Part shown: positions 35,678 to 44,662 of the stretch, piece after piece | Layout of the letters: the number at the start of each line of letters is the position of its first letter | Numbering within the stretch: position 1 is the stretch's first letter | From: Frigidibacter mobilis | GTDB taxonomy: Bacteria; Pseudomonadota; Alphaproteobacteria; Rhodobacterales; Rhodobacteraceae | Reading direction: 5' to 3' | Assembly: GCF_001620265.1 (NCBI RefSeq) | Contig: NZ_CP012661.1 | Span: forward strand, 3,826,501 to 3,890,500 | DNA length: 64,000 nucleotides | The notes under the pieces: generated by a model | Told to the model about the DNA's origin: nothing | Seen by the model: only the letters and a program-made list of their open reading frames with translations | Databases searched by the model: none | Position numbers and translations under genes: made by a program

Positions 35678-36301
35678 ATGCCGCTCAACGACGCCAAACC
35701 CCGCGCAGACGATATCGCAGATGCCATCCGCGCCCGGATCTGCCTGCAGCCGGTGACAGACCAGACCCTGCTGCTGGAAGGCACCCTCGCGGCAGAGTTC
35801 GGCGTCTCGCGCACGCCGGTCCGGCAGGCGCTGCAACGGCTGTCCTACGAAGGGCTGATCGAGGTGCGCACCGGCGTCGGATCCTTTGCCAATGCGCTCG
35901 ACCCCGCGGACCGAGGGCTGCATCTGGCGGTGCATTGCGGGCTGTTGCGGCTGGTGGGTGCCCTACCCGACGCGCCGGTGCCCCGCGATATCGCGCGACG
36001 GCTGGACGGGCTTTCGCGCCAGGCACAGCATCCAGAACCGATGGACGCCACCACGACTTTCGAGCTCGTCTCGGAGCTGAACGCGAATCTCTCTCGGCTG
36101 ATCCCCGATCCGGTGATCGCCGATGCCCATCTGGTCAGCGGCTGGCGCGTGCTGCGCTGGTTCTTGGCCGATCTGCACCATGACGAGTCCGATACGCCCC
36201 GGACGGTCGTCAACCTCTGCCGCTTGGGCGAGGCAGGGGCTGGGAATGGCCGGGCGGCCCTGTTCGCGGCAGCCGCGGCGCTGTTCGAACCTTCAAGGTA
36301 G
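35678..36301 (+). CDS. GntR-family (FadR/FCD-like) transcriptional regulator
   Basis: 207 aa from ATG 35678 (an in-frame ATG at 35630 would add 16 residues but overlaps a palindromic operator-like site). The N-terminal winged helix includes TLAAEFGVSRTPVRQALQRL and GLIEVRTGVGSF, classic GntR. The C-terminal helical part (about 75-207) is the effector domain, a little short for FCD. Its target is not evident: the neighbouring aapJ is broken and the downstream LysR is on the other strand. Confidence 0.85.
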   Translation: MPLNDAKPRADDIADAIRARICLQPVTDQTLLLEGTLAAEFGVSRTPVRQALQRLSYEGLIEVRTGVGSFANALDPADRGLHLAVHCGLLRLVGALPDAPVPRDIARRLDGLSRQAQHPEPMDATTTFELVSELNANLSRLIPDPVIADAHLVSGWRVLRWFLADLHHDESDTPRTVVNLCRLGEAGAGNGRAALFAAAAALFEPSR

Positions 36302-36345
36302 TGCCCACAGACTGACGCCGAGCGTCTCTGGCCGGTTGCCGCCTG

Positions 36346-37233
36346 CTATTGCGGTTGCAGATGTTCGGCCATGAAGTCGATGAAGGCCCGCAATCTGGGG
36401 GTGATCTGGCGGCTGGCGGGCCAGAGGATGTTGAACTGGTCGGTCTCTGTCACCCAGTCCTCCAGCAGCGGCACAAGGTGGCCCTCGGCGATCTCGTCCC
36501 GGATGGCAAAGGGCGGCAGGCAGGCGATTCCCAGCCCTTCGGTCGCCAGCGCGATCAGCGGGTCCACCGCCGTCGCGCTCATCCGCTCGGGCAGGGTGAT
36601 CTTGCGCTGGCCTTCCGTGCGGACCATCGGCCAGGGGCGCAGCTTGCCGGTGGTGGGGGAGCGTTGGTGCAGGCAGTGGTGCTGCGCCAGATCGTCCGGG
36701 GTTTCAGGCACCCCATGCCGGGCCAGGTAGTCGGGCGCGGCGACGATCTTCAGTTTGAACCGCCCCAGATTGCGGCTCATCAGTCTGCTGTCTGACGGCG
36801 GGCCGGTGCGGATGACCGCATCGAACCCGTCCTCCACGATGTCCACCAGCCGGTCGGTGAAATCCAGATCCAGCTGCACCTCGGGCCAGGCGCGCATGAA
36901 GCCCGCCATCACCGGGGTCAGCAACATGCCGACCAGCGGCAGGCTGACGCGCAGCCGGCCCCGCGGGGTGCGGTTGGAGCGGGCCAGCTCGGCCTCCGCC
37001 GCCTCGATCTCTTCAAAGATGCGGCGGCAGCGTTCCAGGAACAGCCGGCCCTCCTCGGTCAGCGTCATGTTGCGGGTATTGCGGTGGAACAGGCGCACGT
37101 CCAGCCGCTGTTCCAGCCGCACCACCGCCTTGCCCACCGCCGAGGCAGACAGGCCAAGCTGCCGGCCGGCCGCAACGAAGCTGCCGGTTTCAGCCGATTG
37201 CACGAAAGCATCAAGGGCCGCGAGTTTGTCCAT
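36346..37233 (-). CDS. LysR-family transcriptional regulator
   Basis: 295 aa from MDKLAALDAFVQSAETGSF; the frame is open 23 codons further upstream without homology. The helix-turn-helix contains LSASAVGKAVVRLEQRLDVR. The effector domain shows the pattern of the CrgA/YafC-like group (GRLRVSLP, DAVIRTG, LGIACLPPFAIRDEI). It is divergent from the ABM-domain protein and the MFS gene at 37337-38813, the usual control arrangement for a small efflux locus. The divergent promoter lies in 37234-37336. Confidence 0.9.
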   Translation of the reverse strand: MDKLAALDAFVQSAETGSFVAAGRQLGLSASAVGKAVVRLEQRLDVRLFHRNTRNMTLTEEGRLFLERCRRIFEEIEAAEAELARSNRTPRGRLRVSLPLVGMLLTPVMAGFMRAWPEVQLDLDFTDRLVDIVEDGFDAVIRTGPPSDSRLMSRNLGRFKLKIVAAPDYLARHGVPETPDDLAQHHCLHQRSPTTGKLRPWPMVRTEGQRKITLPERMSATAVDPLIALATEGLGIACLPPFAIRDEIAEGHLVPLLEDWVTETDQFNILWPASRQITPRLRAFIDFMAEHLQPQ

Positions 37234-37336
37234 GGCCCGCCTATAGCGGAAGTTTTGTCCGCAGTCACCGGAACAGAGGCCCATTTTTCCGATAAGGGCC
37301 ACCCGTTATCTGGGGTCTCTACACAAGGAGACCACC

Positions 37337-37675
37337 ATGATACCTGCCTTCACGATCCACCCCGCGCCGACGACCTTCATCGTCAACGTGATCCACGTCC
37401 ATCCCGGCCAGCAGGAGGAAGCGTTCCACCTGATCCAGGATGTCGTCCACTATGTCGCCGAGCGGAAGCCGGGCTTTCTGTGGAGCAACCTTGCCAAAAG
37501 CACCGACGGGCTGACCGTCGTGAATATCGAGGCGATCACCGACCCCGGCGATGTTGCAATCTTCTTCTCCGATCCGGTCTTCCTTGAGAAGTTCCGCAAG
37601 CTCGACACCGTCTCCACCAGCGAATTTCACACCTACACCGTCGGCGATCTGGTGCTGCCAAAGGCCGCGCCGTGA
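37337..37675 (+). CDS. Antibiotic biosynthesis monooxygenase (ABM)-domain protein
   Basis: 112 aa, a ferredoxin-like dimeric alpha/beta barrel. FIVNVIHVHPGQQEEAFHLI and FLWSNLAKSTDGLTVVNIEA follow the ABM pattern. Members are small oxygenases acting on quinones or signalling compounds, many of unknown function. An AAGGAG ribosome-binding site precedes the ATG. Its stop overlaps the GTG of the MFS gene by 4 nt (GTGA), so they are coupled. Confidence 0.82.
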   Translation: MIPAFTIHPAPTTFIVNVIHVHPGQQEEAFHLIQDVVHYVAERKPGFLWSNLAKSTDGLTVVNIEAITDPGDVAIFFSDPVFLEKFRKLDTVSTSEFHTYTVGDLVLPKAAP

Positions 37676-38813
37676 GCGCCCCCGCGCGCCTGCCGGTGGC
37701 GGGCCTCTGCGCGCTGGCAGTGGCCAGTTTCGTCACGATCCTGACCGAGGCGCTGCCCGCCGGCCTGCTGCCGCAGATCGGGGTTCGATGGGAGTCAGCG
37801 AGGCTATGGCCGGACAGTGGATCAGCGTTTATGCACTTGGATCGCTGTTGGCGGCGATCCCGCTGACGGCGGCCACGCGCAGCTGGCGCAGGCGGCCGCT
37901 GCTTCTGGGGGCCATCATCGGCTTCGCCATCGCCAACCTGATCACGGCGCTGACGGCAAGTTTCACCGTCGCGCTGGCGGCGCGGTTCGTGGGCGGCGTG
38001 TCGGCAGGCCTGCTCTGGGCTTTGCTCGCCGGCTATGCCGTGCGCATGTCGCCGCCGCATCTGGCGGGGCGGGCGATGGCCATTGCGATGGCGGGCACGC
38101 CGCTGGCGCTGTCCATCGGCATTCCGGCCGGCACGTTTCTGGGCCTCCTCGCCGGTTGGCGGCTGACCTTCGGGCTGCTCAGCCTTGCCGCGCTGCTGCT
38201 GGTCGGCTGGATCCTGGCGAAGGTGCCGGATTTCGCCGGCGAGGCAGAGACGCAGCGCCCCTCGCTGGCCGAGGTCTATGCGGTGCCGGGCGTGCGCCCG
38301 GTGCTGGCGGTGACGCTGTGCTTCGTGCTGGCCCACAACCTCCTTTACACCTACATCGCGCCGCTGCTGGCCGGGCACGGGATGGCCGGCCGGATCGACA
38401 CGGTGCTGCTGGTCTTTGGCGCATCAGCGCTGGCCAGCATCGGCCTGACAGGCGCGCTGATCGACCGATGGCTGCGGCCGATGACCTTTGTCAGCATCGG
38501 CCTGTTCCTCGCCGCGGCGCTCCTGCTCGCGGTGGCGACCGGTGCGCCGCTGGCGATCTACGCCGCAGCGCTGATCTGGGGGCTGGCATTCGGCGGGGCG
38601 GCGACGCTGTTCCAGACCGCCTCGGCGCGTGCAGCAGGCCCTGCGGCCGACGTGGCGCAGGCGATGATCGTCACCGCCTGGAACATCGCCATCTTCGGCG
38701 GCGCCGTCGTGGGCGGCGTGATCCTGGACGGCATGGGAGCCGGCGGGCTGCCCTGGGGTGGTATCGTGTTGCTGGTGGGGGCGACCGGATCGGCGGTTTG
38801 CATGAGGCGCTGA
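37672..38813 (+). pseudogene. MFS efflux transporter interrupted by one frameshift
   Basis: The gene starts at GTG 37672 with LPVAGLCALAVASFVTILTE and ALPAGLLPQIG. Near 37780-37788 the frame must shift by one base to continue as MGVSEAMAGQWISVYALGSL, then the standard MFS run (RSWRRRPLLLGAIIGFAIAN, FVGGVSAGLLWALLAGYAVR) to the stop at 38813. Repaired, it would be about 380 aa with 12 membrane helices, like the AraJ/Bcr-type exporters. A single missing base within a G-rich stretch could be natural inactivation or a sequencing error. Confidence 0.8.
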
Positions 38814-39012
38814 TCCCGCTGCGGCCAGCCAAGCATCCATGCCGAGATATCAAAAACGAACGCACATTCTGGTCGAAAGGAGATGAGGGTGGGATGCTCG
38901 CGTTCTCCCCGTCGGCCTGTTTGAGGTCCTCGAACACGATCCGGGTCGCGCGCGGGGATGAAGTCACCCATGATCGGACGACCGAGCCCCCCAACCACAA
39001 GTCTGATCCGCC

Positions 39013-40056
39013 ATGCTCTCCGTTCCCTTGCCCTTCGTCGTCGCCATCTTGCTTCTTGTTCTGCTGGCCGAGGTGGTCCGGCGGGATGATGGCCTGCGGG
39101 CAGGCGGGGCGCCCGGCAACCTGCCCTTCCTGGCGTTGATCTTCGTCAGCACCCTGCAATCGGTGCTGTCGGGGCTTCGATGGGGATATGGGATCCAGGG
39201 GGTGATGTACCTGATGCCGGTGACTGCCGCGCTGGTGCCGCCGCTTGCCTATGCCGGTGTGTCGCGGCTGGTCGGGACAAGCAGGCTGTCGCCGCTGCGC
39301 CGGGTGATGCTGCACAGCGCGCCTGCCGGGCTGATCGTGCTGCTGATGCTGCTCTGGCGGGAGTCGCTGGACATCGCGCTTGCCGCGATCTTCATCTTCT
39401 ATGCCGGGGCGATCCTGCTGCTGATGCGGTCCGGCGCAGATGCCCTGCGCCGCCTGCCGTTCGAGAATGCCACGCCGGCCTTCCGCTCGATCATCTTCGC
39501 GGCGCTGGCGCTGCTGTTCTCGGCCACGCTCGACCTCTATGTCTTCTTCGACTTGCTGGAGGGGCGCGGCCGCCATGCGCTGGCGGCGATCACGCTTGGC
39601 AATCTGGCGGCGCTGATAATCCTGTCGCTGGCCGGGGCCATCGCCAGCCGCAACCCCGCCCCACCCGAGGAGGCCGAGGCCGCCCCGCCCGCCGAGGCCG
39701 ATGGCGACCGCGAGACGATGGCCGCGGTCATCTCGCAGATGGAGGGGCGGCGGGTCTACCGGGATACGGAGCTGACGCTGGACCGGCTGGCCCGCAAGAC
39801 GCTTGTGCCCGCGCGACAGATCTCGGGGGCCATCAACCGCATGACGGGCAAGAACGTCTCGCAATATGTGAACGAGTTCCGCGTCGCCGAGGCCTGCCAT
39901 CTGCTGGCGGACACGGACAAGCCGGTGACCGAGATCATGTTCGATGTCGGCTTTCAGACCAAATCCAACTTCAACCGCGAGTTCCGGCGGGTGACCGACA
40001 TGACGCCGGTCCAGTGGCGCGACAAGCGCCGCAGAGCGCAGGCGGGATCTGCATAG
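39013..40056 (+). CDS. Membrane-tethered AraC-family regulator
   Basis: 347 aa. The first ~210 residues hold six to seven hydrophobic segments (for example LPFVVAILLLVLLAEVVRR, MYLMPVTAALVPPLAYAG, IALAAIFIFYAGAILLLM). The last ~105 residues are an AraC DNA-binding domain (LTLDRLARKTLVPARQISGA; EIMFDVGFQTKSNFNREFRR). A membrane sensor is thus fused directly to a helix-turn-helix output. It lies 83 bp upstream of and codirectional with the ABC exporter at 40140-44251, its probable target; the signal is unknown. Confidence 0.87.
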   Translation: MLSVPLPFVVAILLLVLLAEVVRRDDGLRAGGAPGNLPFLALIFVSTLQSVLSGLRWGYGIQGVMYLMPVTAALVPPLAYAGVSRLVGTSRLSPLRRVMLHSAPAGLIVLLMLLWRESLDIALAAIFIFYAGAILLLMRSGADALRRLPFENATPAFRSIIFAALALLFSATLDLYVFFDLLEGRGRHALAAITLGNLAALIILSLAGAIASRNPAPPEEAEAAPPAEADGDRETMAAVISQMEGRRVYRDTELTLDRLARKTLVPARQISGAINRMTGKNVSQYVNEFRVAEACHLLADTDKPVTEIMFDVGFQTKSNFNREFRRVTDMTPVQWRDKRRRAQAGSA

Positions 40057-40139
40057 GCGCGAGGTGCTGAATCGCGATCCGGGACCGACCGGATCGCGTT
40101 CAAGGACGCTTTCCAAGGCCGGCCAGGCATTCTGGCGGC

Positions 40140-41198
40140 ATGAACATGACCTCGGAAACTCCCCCATTCGCCGAGGCGCTGCGGTCCCTGACCCTGGCGC
40201 CCTCCGCAGATCCCGCTCCACCGCCGGGCCGCAGCGCCCGGCGGCGGATCCTCCTTGCTGCCAGTCTGGCGGGGGCGGGCATTGCCCTCTCGTTGGCCAT
40301 CGGGCGCGCCGTTATGCCGGACACCGCGGCAGAACCCGTGCTGCTGGCCGCGGCAACGGCTCCGCCGACCATGGCGGACTCGGTTCAATCCGTCCTTCCG
40401 CGCCGTGAAGTTACTGGCTCGGGCTATGTCGTCGCGCCGGACGAGACTGCGGTCTTCGCACTTTATGAGGGGCGGATCACCGGCATTCTGGTCGCCCCCG
40501 GTGACAGGGTTGCAGCGGGGCAGGTGCTGGTCACGCTGGCCGATGCGACTGCCGGTTTTGCGCTGGAACAGGCGCAGGCCGCACGGGCAGCGGCGGAACT
40601 GGTCCTCGCCGCGCGGAGGATCGAACTTGCGCAGGCGGAAATCTCGCTGGGGCGGATCTCGGCGTTGGCAACTCGCCGGGCCGTGTCCCTGCAAGAGCAT
40701 GACGAGGCACAGACCGCACGGGATCTGGCCGCGAACGGAGTGCTGCAGGCCCGCCAGAGCCTGAAGGATGCCGACCTTGTCGTCAGGATGGCGCAGGACA
40801 GGGTGGCGGAATTGACCATCCGCGCCCCGATTCCGGGCACCGTCACACGGATGGCCGCGCATCTTGGCGACAGCGTGCTCGGACGGGCTGATGCCGTGCG
40901 CGAGGATCAAAGCCTGCTGACCATCACTGATACCAGCCGTCTGGTGATCGACGCCGATGTGGCAGAGGCCAGCCTGTCGATTCTGCACCCCGGGCTGCGC
41001 GGCGAGGCCATCCTCGACAGCTATCCCGGCCATCCCTTCGCGGTAGAGATCCTGCGGATCGCGCCTGTAATCTTTCCCGCCAAGGGCACGGTCTCGCTGC
41101 GCCTTGGCCTGACCGCGCCGCCCGCAGGCATCCGCCCCGCTATGGCCGCGCGCATCCGCATCCCCACCGAATCCCAACCCGGAGAGGGTCCACAATGA
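40140..41198 (+). CDS. Periplasmic adaptor (HlyD/MFP family) of an ABC exporter
   Basis: 352 aa. An N-terminal membrane anchor (ILLAASLAGAGIALSLAIG, about 38-56) is followed by the biotinyl-lipoyl half (GRITGILVAPGDRVAAGQVL), an alpha-hairpin (about 135-215, rich in A, E, Q and R) and the second lipoyl half (RAPIPGTVTRMAAHLGDSVL). This is the MacA/HlyD layout. It would bridge the inner-membrane ABC to an outer-membrane channel, none of which is in the window. Its stop overlaps the ATPase ATG by 4 nt. Confidence 0.88.
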   Translation: MNMTSETPPFAEALRSLTLAPSADPAPPPGRSARRRILLAASLAGAGIALSLAIGRAVMPDTAAEPVLLAAATAPPTMADSVQSVLPRREVTGSGYVVAPDETAVFALYEGRITGILVAPGDRVAAGQVLVTLADATAGFALEQAQAARAAAELVLAARRIELAQAEISLGRISALATRRAVSLQEHDEAQTARDLAANGVLQARQSLKDADLVVRMAQDRVAELTIRAPIPGTVTRMAAHLGDSVLGRADAVREDQSLLTITDTSRLVIDADVAEASLSILHPGLRGEAILDSYPGHPFAVEILRIAPVIFPAKGTVSLRLGLTAPPAGIRPAMAARIRIPTESQPGEGPQ

Positions 41199-41902
41199 CC
41201 GAACCTGCAACTGACGAGCCCTATATCGCCCTGAAGGCGGTGCAGAAGAGCTTCCAAATCGGGGCCGAGGCGGTCCCGATCTTCACCGCGCTGGACCTGG
41301 AGATTTCGCGCGGGGAGTTCGTGGCGATCATGGGCCCCTCCGGCTCTGGCAAGTCGACGCTGCTGAACATGCTTGCAGGCATCGACAGCCCCGATGGCGG
41401 CGAGCTGCGGATCGGCAGCGCCCGGCTGGACCGGATGGGCGAAAGCGCCCGGTCGTCCTGGCGCGCCCATAGCATGGGGATCGTCTTCCAGTTCTACAAC
41501 TTGCTGCCGATGCTGACGGCGGCCGAGAATGTGGAACTGCCCCTGCTGCTGAAGCCGCTGACCGCGAAGGACCGGCGCGCGCGGGTGGAGAAGGTGCTGG
41601 ATCTGGTCGGTCTGTCGGGACGCGGCGGGCAGTATCCGGCGCTGATGTCGGGCGGACAGCAGCAGCGTGTGGGCATCGCACGCGCCATCGTATCCGACCC
41701 CGCCTTGCTGCTATGTGACGAGCCGACCGGCGATCTTGACCGGAAGTCGGCCGATGACGTGCTGGAGATGCTGCGCTTTCTGAACCGCGATCTGGGCAAG
41801 ACCATCGTCATGGTCACCCATGATCCGCGGGCGGCATCCTGTGCCCGCCGCACCCTGCATCTGGACAAGGGCCAGTTCCTGGAAGAGCGGAGGGCGGCGT
41901 GA
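41195..41902 (+). CDS. ABC exporter ATP-binding protein (MacB/LolD type)
   Basis: 235 aa. Walker A GPSGSGKSTLLNMLAGIDSP, signature MSGGQQQRVGIARAI, Walker B LLLCDEPTGDLD and H-loop VMVTHDPRAA are the LolD/MacB pattern. It overlaps both neighbours by 4 nt. It powers the two FtsX-like permeases that follow. Confidence 0.93.
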   Translation: MTEPATDEPYIALKAVQKSFQIGAEAVPIFTALDLEISRGEFVAIMGPSGSGKSTLLNMLAGIDSPDGGELRIGSARLDRMGESARSSWRAHSMGIVFQFYNLLPMLTAAENVELPLLLKPLTAKDRRARVEKVLDLVGLSGRGGQYPALMSGGQQQRVGIARAIVSDPALLLCDEPTGDLDRKSADDVLEMLRFLNRDLGKTIVMVTHDPRAASCARRTLHLDKGQFLEERRAA

Positions 41903-43044
41903 TGGGCTACCTTGGCCTTGCCAGACGGAATGCCTGGCGCAAGCCGCTTCGCACGGGTCTGCTGATGGTCTGCGTGGCCATCGCCTTCCTGATCTACGGC
42001 CTGACCGCCAGCTTCCAGCATGGCAGCCAGGGGGCGGCCGGGGCCAGCGAGGATCTGCTGGGGGTGATGAGCGCTGCGGGCAGGGGGCAGTCCTTGCCGA
42101 TGGCCTATCTGCCGCGGCTGGAGTCTGCGCCGGGCGTTGCCGCCGTGGCCTGGATGACCCGGCTGCGGGGCTTTGCCGGGGCCGAGACCAATGTCATCGC
42201 CGTCAGCGCCGCCGATCCCGAACGGCTGGCCGCGGTGAATGGCCCGGAGCTTGGGCTGACACCCGATTTGATGGCCGGCCTGAACGGGGCCCGCGACCGC
42301 GTGCTGGTCGGGCGTGCGCTGGCCGAGGCGCAGGGCTGGAGCTCCGGTCAAAGGATCACCGTTACCGCCTTTGACACCCAAACGACAGCGGGCAACCGCG
42401 ACTGGCAGTTCGAGATCGCGGGCATCTTCGAGGGCACGGGCCCCAGCACCGACACCTATTTCGTCATCGCACGTTATGACTATGTCAACGCGCTGCGGGC
42501 CCGCGGTGCCGACCGTGTCGATGCCTTCCTCCTCCGGCCGCAGGAAGGGGTTTCCTCCGGCGAGCTTGCCCGCAGCATCGACGCCCTTTTCGCCAATTCG
42601 GCCGCGCCGACCCGAACCCAGACGGAAAAGCAGTTCCTTGAGGCCTTCCTGCGCCAGTTCGCCGATGTCGGGCTCATCATCGGCCTTGTCGTCGGCGCGG
42701 CGTTCGTCACGCTGCTGATGATCGTCATCAACACTCTCGTCCTTGCCCTGCGCGAGCGGCGGTTCGAGATCGGGGTGCTGAAAACCCTTGGCTTCTCGAA
42801 GCGGCGGATCCTCGCGCTGATCCTTGCCGAGACGTTGTTCATCTTCGTCGTCGGCGGCAGCATCGGCCTTGTGCTTGCAAAGCTTGCGACCCTGCTGGCC
42901 GGGGCAAGCCTCGGGCTGGTGCTGGCACCGCAGATCCTTGGCAAGGCCATCGGCCTGATCCTCCTGCTGGGCACGGTGTCCGGACTGATCCCGGCGATCA
43001 GCACCATGCGCAGCCCCGTCATCACAGCCCTCAGAACAAGGTAG
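41899..43044 (+). CDS. ABC exporter permease 1 (FtsX/MacB_PCD family)
   Basis: 381 aa. One N-terminal membrane helix (LLMVCVAIAFLIYGLTASF), a periplasmic domain (about 40-250), then three C-terminal helices (LIIGLVVGAAFVTLLMIVIN; LILAETLFIFVVGGSIGLVL). The cytoplasmic elbow reads RERRFEIGVLKTLGFSKRRI, the conserved contact with the ATPase. It is the mechanotransmission-type permease of MacB/LolCE transporters and acts with the next gene as a likely heterodimer. Confidence 0.9.
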   Translation: MMGYLGLARRNAWRKPLRTGLLMVCVAIAFLIYGLTASFQHGSQGAAGASEDLLGVMSAAGRGQSLPMAYLPRLESAPGVAAVAWMTRLRGFAGAETNVIAVSAADPERLAAVNGPELGLTPDLMAGLNGARDRVLVGRALAEAQGWSSGQRITVTAFDTQTTAGNRDWQFEIAGIFEGTGPSTDTYFVIARYDYVNALRARGADRVDAFLLRPQEGVSSGELARSIDALFANSAAPTRTQTEKQFLEAFLRQFADVGLIIGLVVGAAFVTLLMIVINTLVLALRERRFEIGVLKTLGFSKRRILALILAETLFIFVVGGSIGLVLAKLATLLAGASLGLVLAPQILGKAIGLILLLGTVSGLIPAISTMRSPVITALRTR

Positions 43045-43048
43045 CCCC

Positions 43049-44251
43049 ATGTCCTCCACCTTTCGGCAAATGCGGGCCATGCTCCGCGCCAATCTTCTTG
43101 GACTGCGACGGCGGCTTGCGATTTCTGTCTCAATGATGCTCTCGATCGCGCTGGTGGTCTGCGTGCTGGCCGGGTTTCTGGCAATGGCTGCGGGGTTTGA
43201 ACGGACGCTGGCGGGCACGGGGTCGACCTCCGTCGCGGTGGTCCTGGGCGGGGGCAGCAACCGCGAAGCCGGCTCCGACATCCCGCCCGAGGCGCTGCGC
43301 AGCATCTTGGCGCTTGGCGGCGAGATCGGCGTCGTCCGTGATGCAGGCGGCAGCCTTGTCGCCTCGCGCGAGGTTGTCGTCACGACCGAGGTCGCAGCTC
43401 GTGATGGTGCGCCGGCTGCGACCCTCGCCCTGCGTGGCATGGATCTGTCCGGGCCGGATCTGCGCGACGGTGTTGCGCTTGCGGCGGGGAGGATGTTCAC
43501 CCCCGGCGCGCGCGAGCTGGTGGTGGGCCTTGGCATCGCCCGGCAGGTTCCGGGGTTCGCCATTGGGGGAAAAGTCCGACTTGGCGCGCTGGACTGGACG
43601 GTGGTCGGGCATTTTTCCGCCGGTGGCAGCGCCTTCGAGTCCGAGGTCTGGGCCGATCTCGAGGCCGTGCGCGCCGCCTTCGACAGGCAGGGCAAGGTGC
43701 AAAGCCTGAGGCTGCGCCTCGCCGGTCCTGAAGCGATTGGCACCTTGCGCGCGGCGCTTGGCACGGCAACGACAACGCCGCTTGTCGTTTTGTCAGAGGC
43801 GGATCTCTATGCCGGGCAGTCGGGCAGGACGGCGGATCTGATCCGGCTGTTCGGCTGGCCGCTGGCCCTGCTGATGGCCGTTGGTGCGACCGCGGGCACC
43901 CTGAACACGATGATGAGTTCGGTGGCCGACCGCACGGTGGAAATCGCCACCCTGCGCGCCCTCGGGTTCAGCCGGGCGGCCGCCTTCCTTGCCACCTGGA
44001 TCGAGGCGGCGCTGCTGGCGCTGATCGGGGTGGGCATCGGCGTCGCGCTGTCATGGCTGCTGTTCAATGGCTGGCAGGCAAGCACCCTAGGCGCGAACAA
44101 CGCGCGCATGGGGTTCCAGCTGATGGTGACGGGCGAGGTGATGGCTAAAGCCGGCCTCCTGGGCCTCGCAACAGGCCTGATCGGCGGCGCCCTGCCGGCC
44201 ATCGCCGCGACAAGGCTGCCCCTGACGGCGGCGTTGAGGGCAGGGGCTTGA
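43049..44251 (+). CDS. ABC exporter permease 2 (FtsX/MacB_PCD family)
   Basis: 400 aa with the same topology as permease 1: helix at about 25-45, periplasmic domain, three C-terminal helices. The elbow motif is ADRTVEIATLRALGFSRAAA. It starts 4 nt after permease 1. The pair differ clearly in sequence, which suggests a LolC/LolE-like heterodimer rather than a MacB homodimer. It is the last gene of the exporter operon. Confidence 0.9.
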   Translation: MSSTFRQMRAMLRANLLGLRRRLAISVSMMLSIALVVCVLAGFLAMAAGFERTLAGTGSTSVAVVLGGGSNREAGSDIPPEALRSILALGGEIGVVRDAGGSLVASREVVVTTEVAARDGAPAATLALRGMDLSGPDLRDGVALAAGRMFTPGARELVVGLGIARQVPGFAIGGKVRLGALDWTVVGHFSAGGSAFESEVWADLEAVRAAFDRQGKVQSLRLRLAGPEAIGTLRAALGTATTTPLVVLSEADLYAGQSGRTADLIRLFGWPLALLMAVGATAGTLNTMMSSVADRTVEIATLRALGFSRAAAFLATWIEAALLALIGVGIGVALSWLLFNGWQASTLGANNARMGFQLMVTGEVMAKAGLLGLATGLIGGALPAIAATRLPLTAALRAGA

Positions 44252-44330
44252 CCGTGGAAACCCACCGCTCCGGCCTGCCGCATCGACTGCGGCCCGGCAC
44301 TGTATGCTCAGTGGACGCAGGCGCCTGCGT

Positions 44331-44579
44331 TCAGCCTATCCAGAACGGCTTCCTCGCCTCGGCTTGCGCTGCGTCACGGGTCCATCCTGCATCCTCCAGC
44401 ACGCTGTCGGGACCGGGGAGCAGGTCTTGGGTCAGGGTCTTGCGAAGGGCCGCGCGTTCCCTCCAGACCCGGAGGAGCGACCTGGGGGACACCTTGTCCC
44501 TATGCATCGCGGAGCGATCGCCGGATGTGAGACCCATGAGCTGCGGAAATTCGACGACATTGGTCATGGCATGCTCCAT
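44331..44579 (-). CDS. Small DUF1127-like protein
   Basis: 82 aa from ATG 44579 (AGGGAA site 5 nt upstream); ATG 44567 is an alternative. The C-terminal LPGPDSVLEDAGWTRDAAQA followed by EARKPFW resembles the DUF1127 ending common in Rhodobacteraceae, where short arginine-rich peptides of this type occur in many copies and some bind RNA or phosphate regulators. It is divergent from the GcvA-type LysR with an 83-bp shared promoter region, a frequent pairing. Confidence 0.72.
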   Translation of the reverse strand: MEHAMTNVVEFPQLMGLTSGDRSAMHRDKVSPRSLLRVWRERAALRKTLTQDLLPGPDSVLEDAGWTRDAAQAEARKPFWIG

Positions 44580-44662
44580 TGTTCCCTGATAGTCTTCTAC
44601 AAATGCGGGGAGCCAATAAAAATTGAGTATTTCTCCGGTCACTGTGAGCATATGGAACGCAG

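Noticed and set aside
41494..43764. 756-aa minus-strand frame over the ABC exporter genes
   Set aside because: Spans three genes antisense and is rich in Ser, Arg and Pro with no domain.
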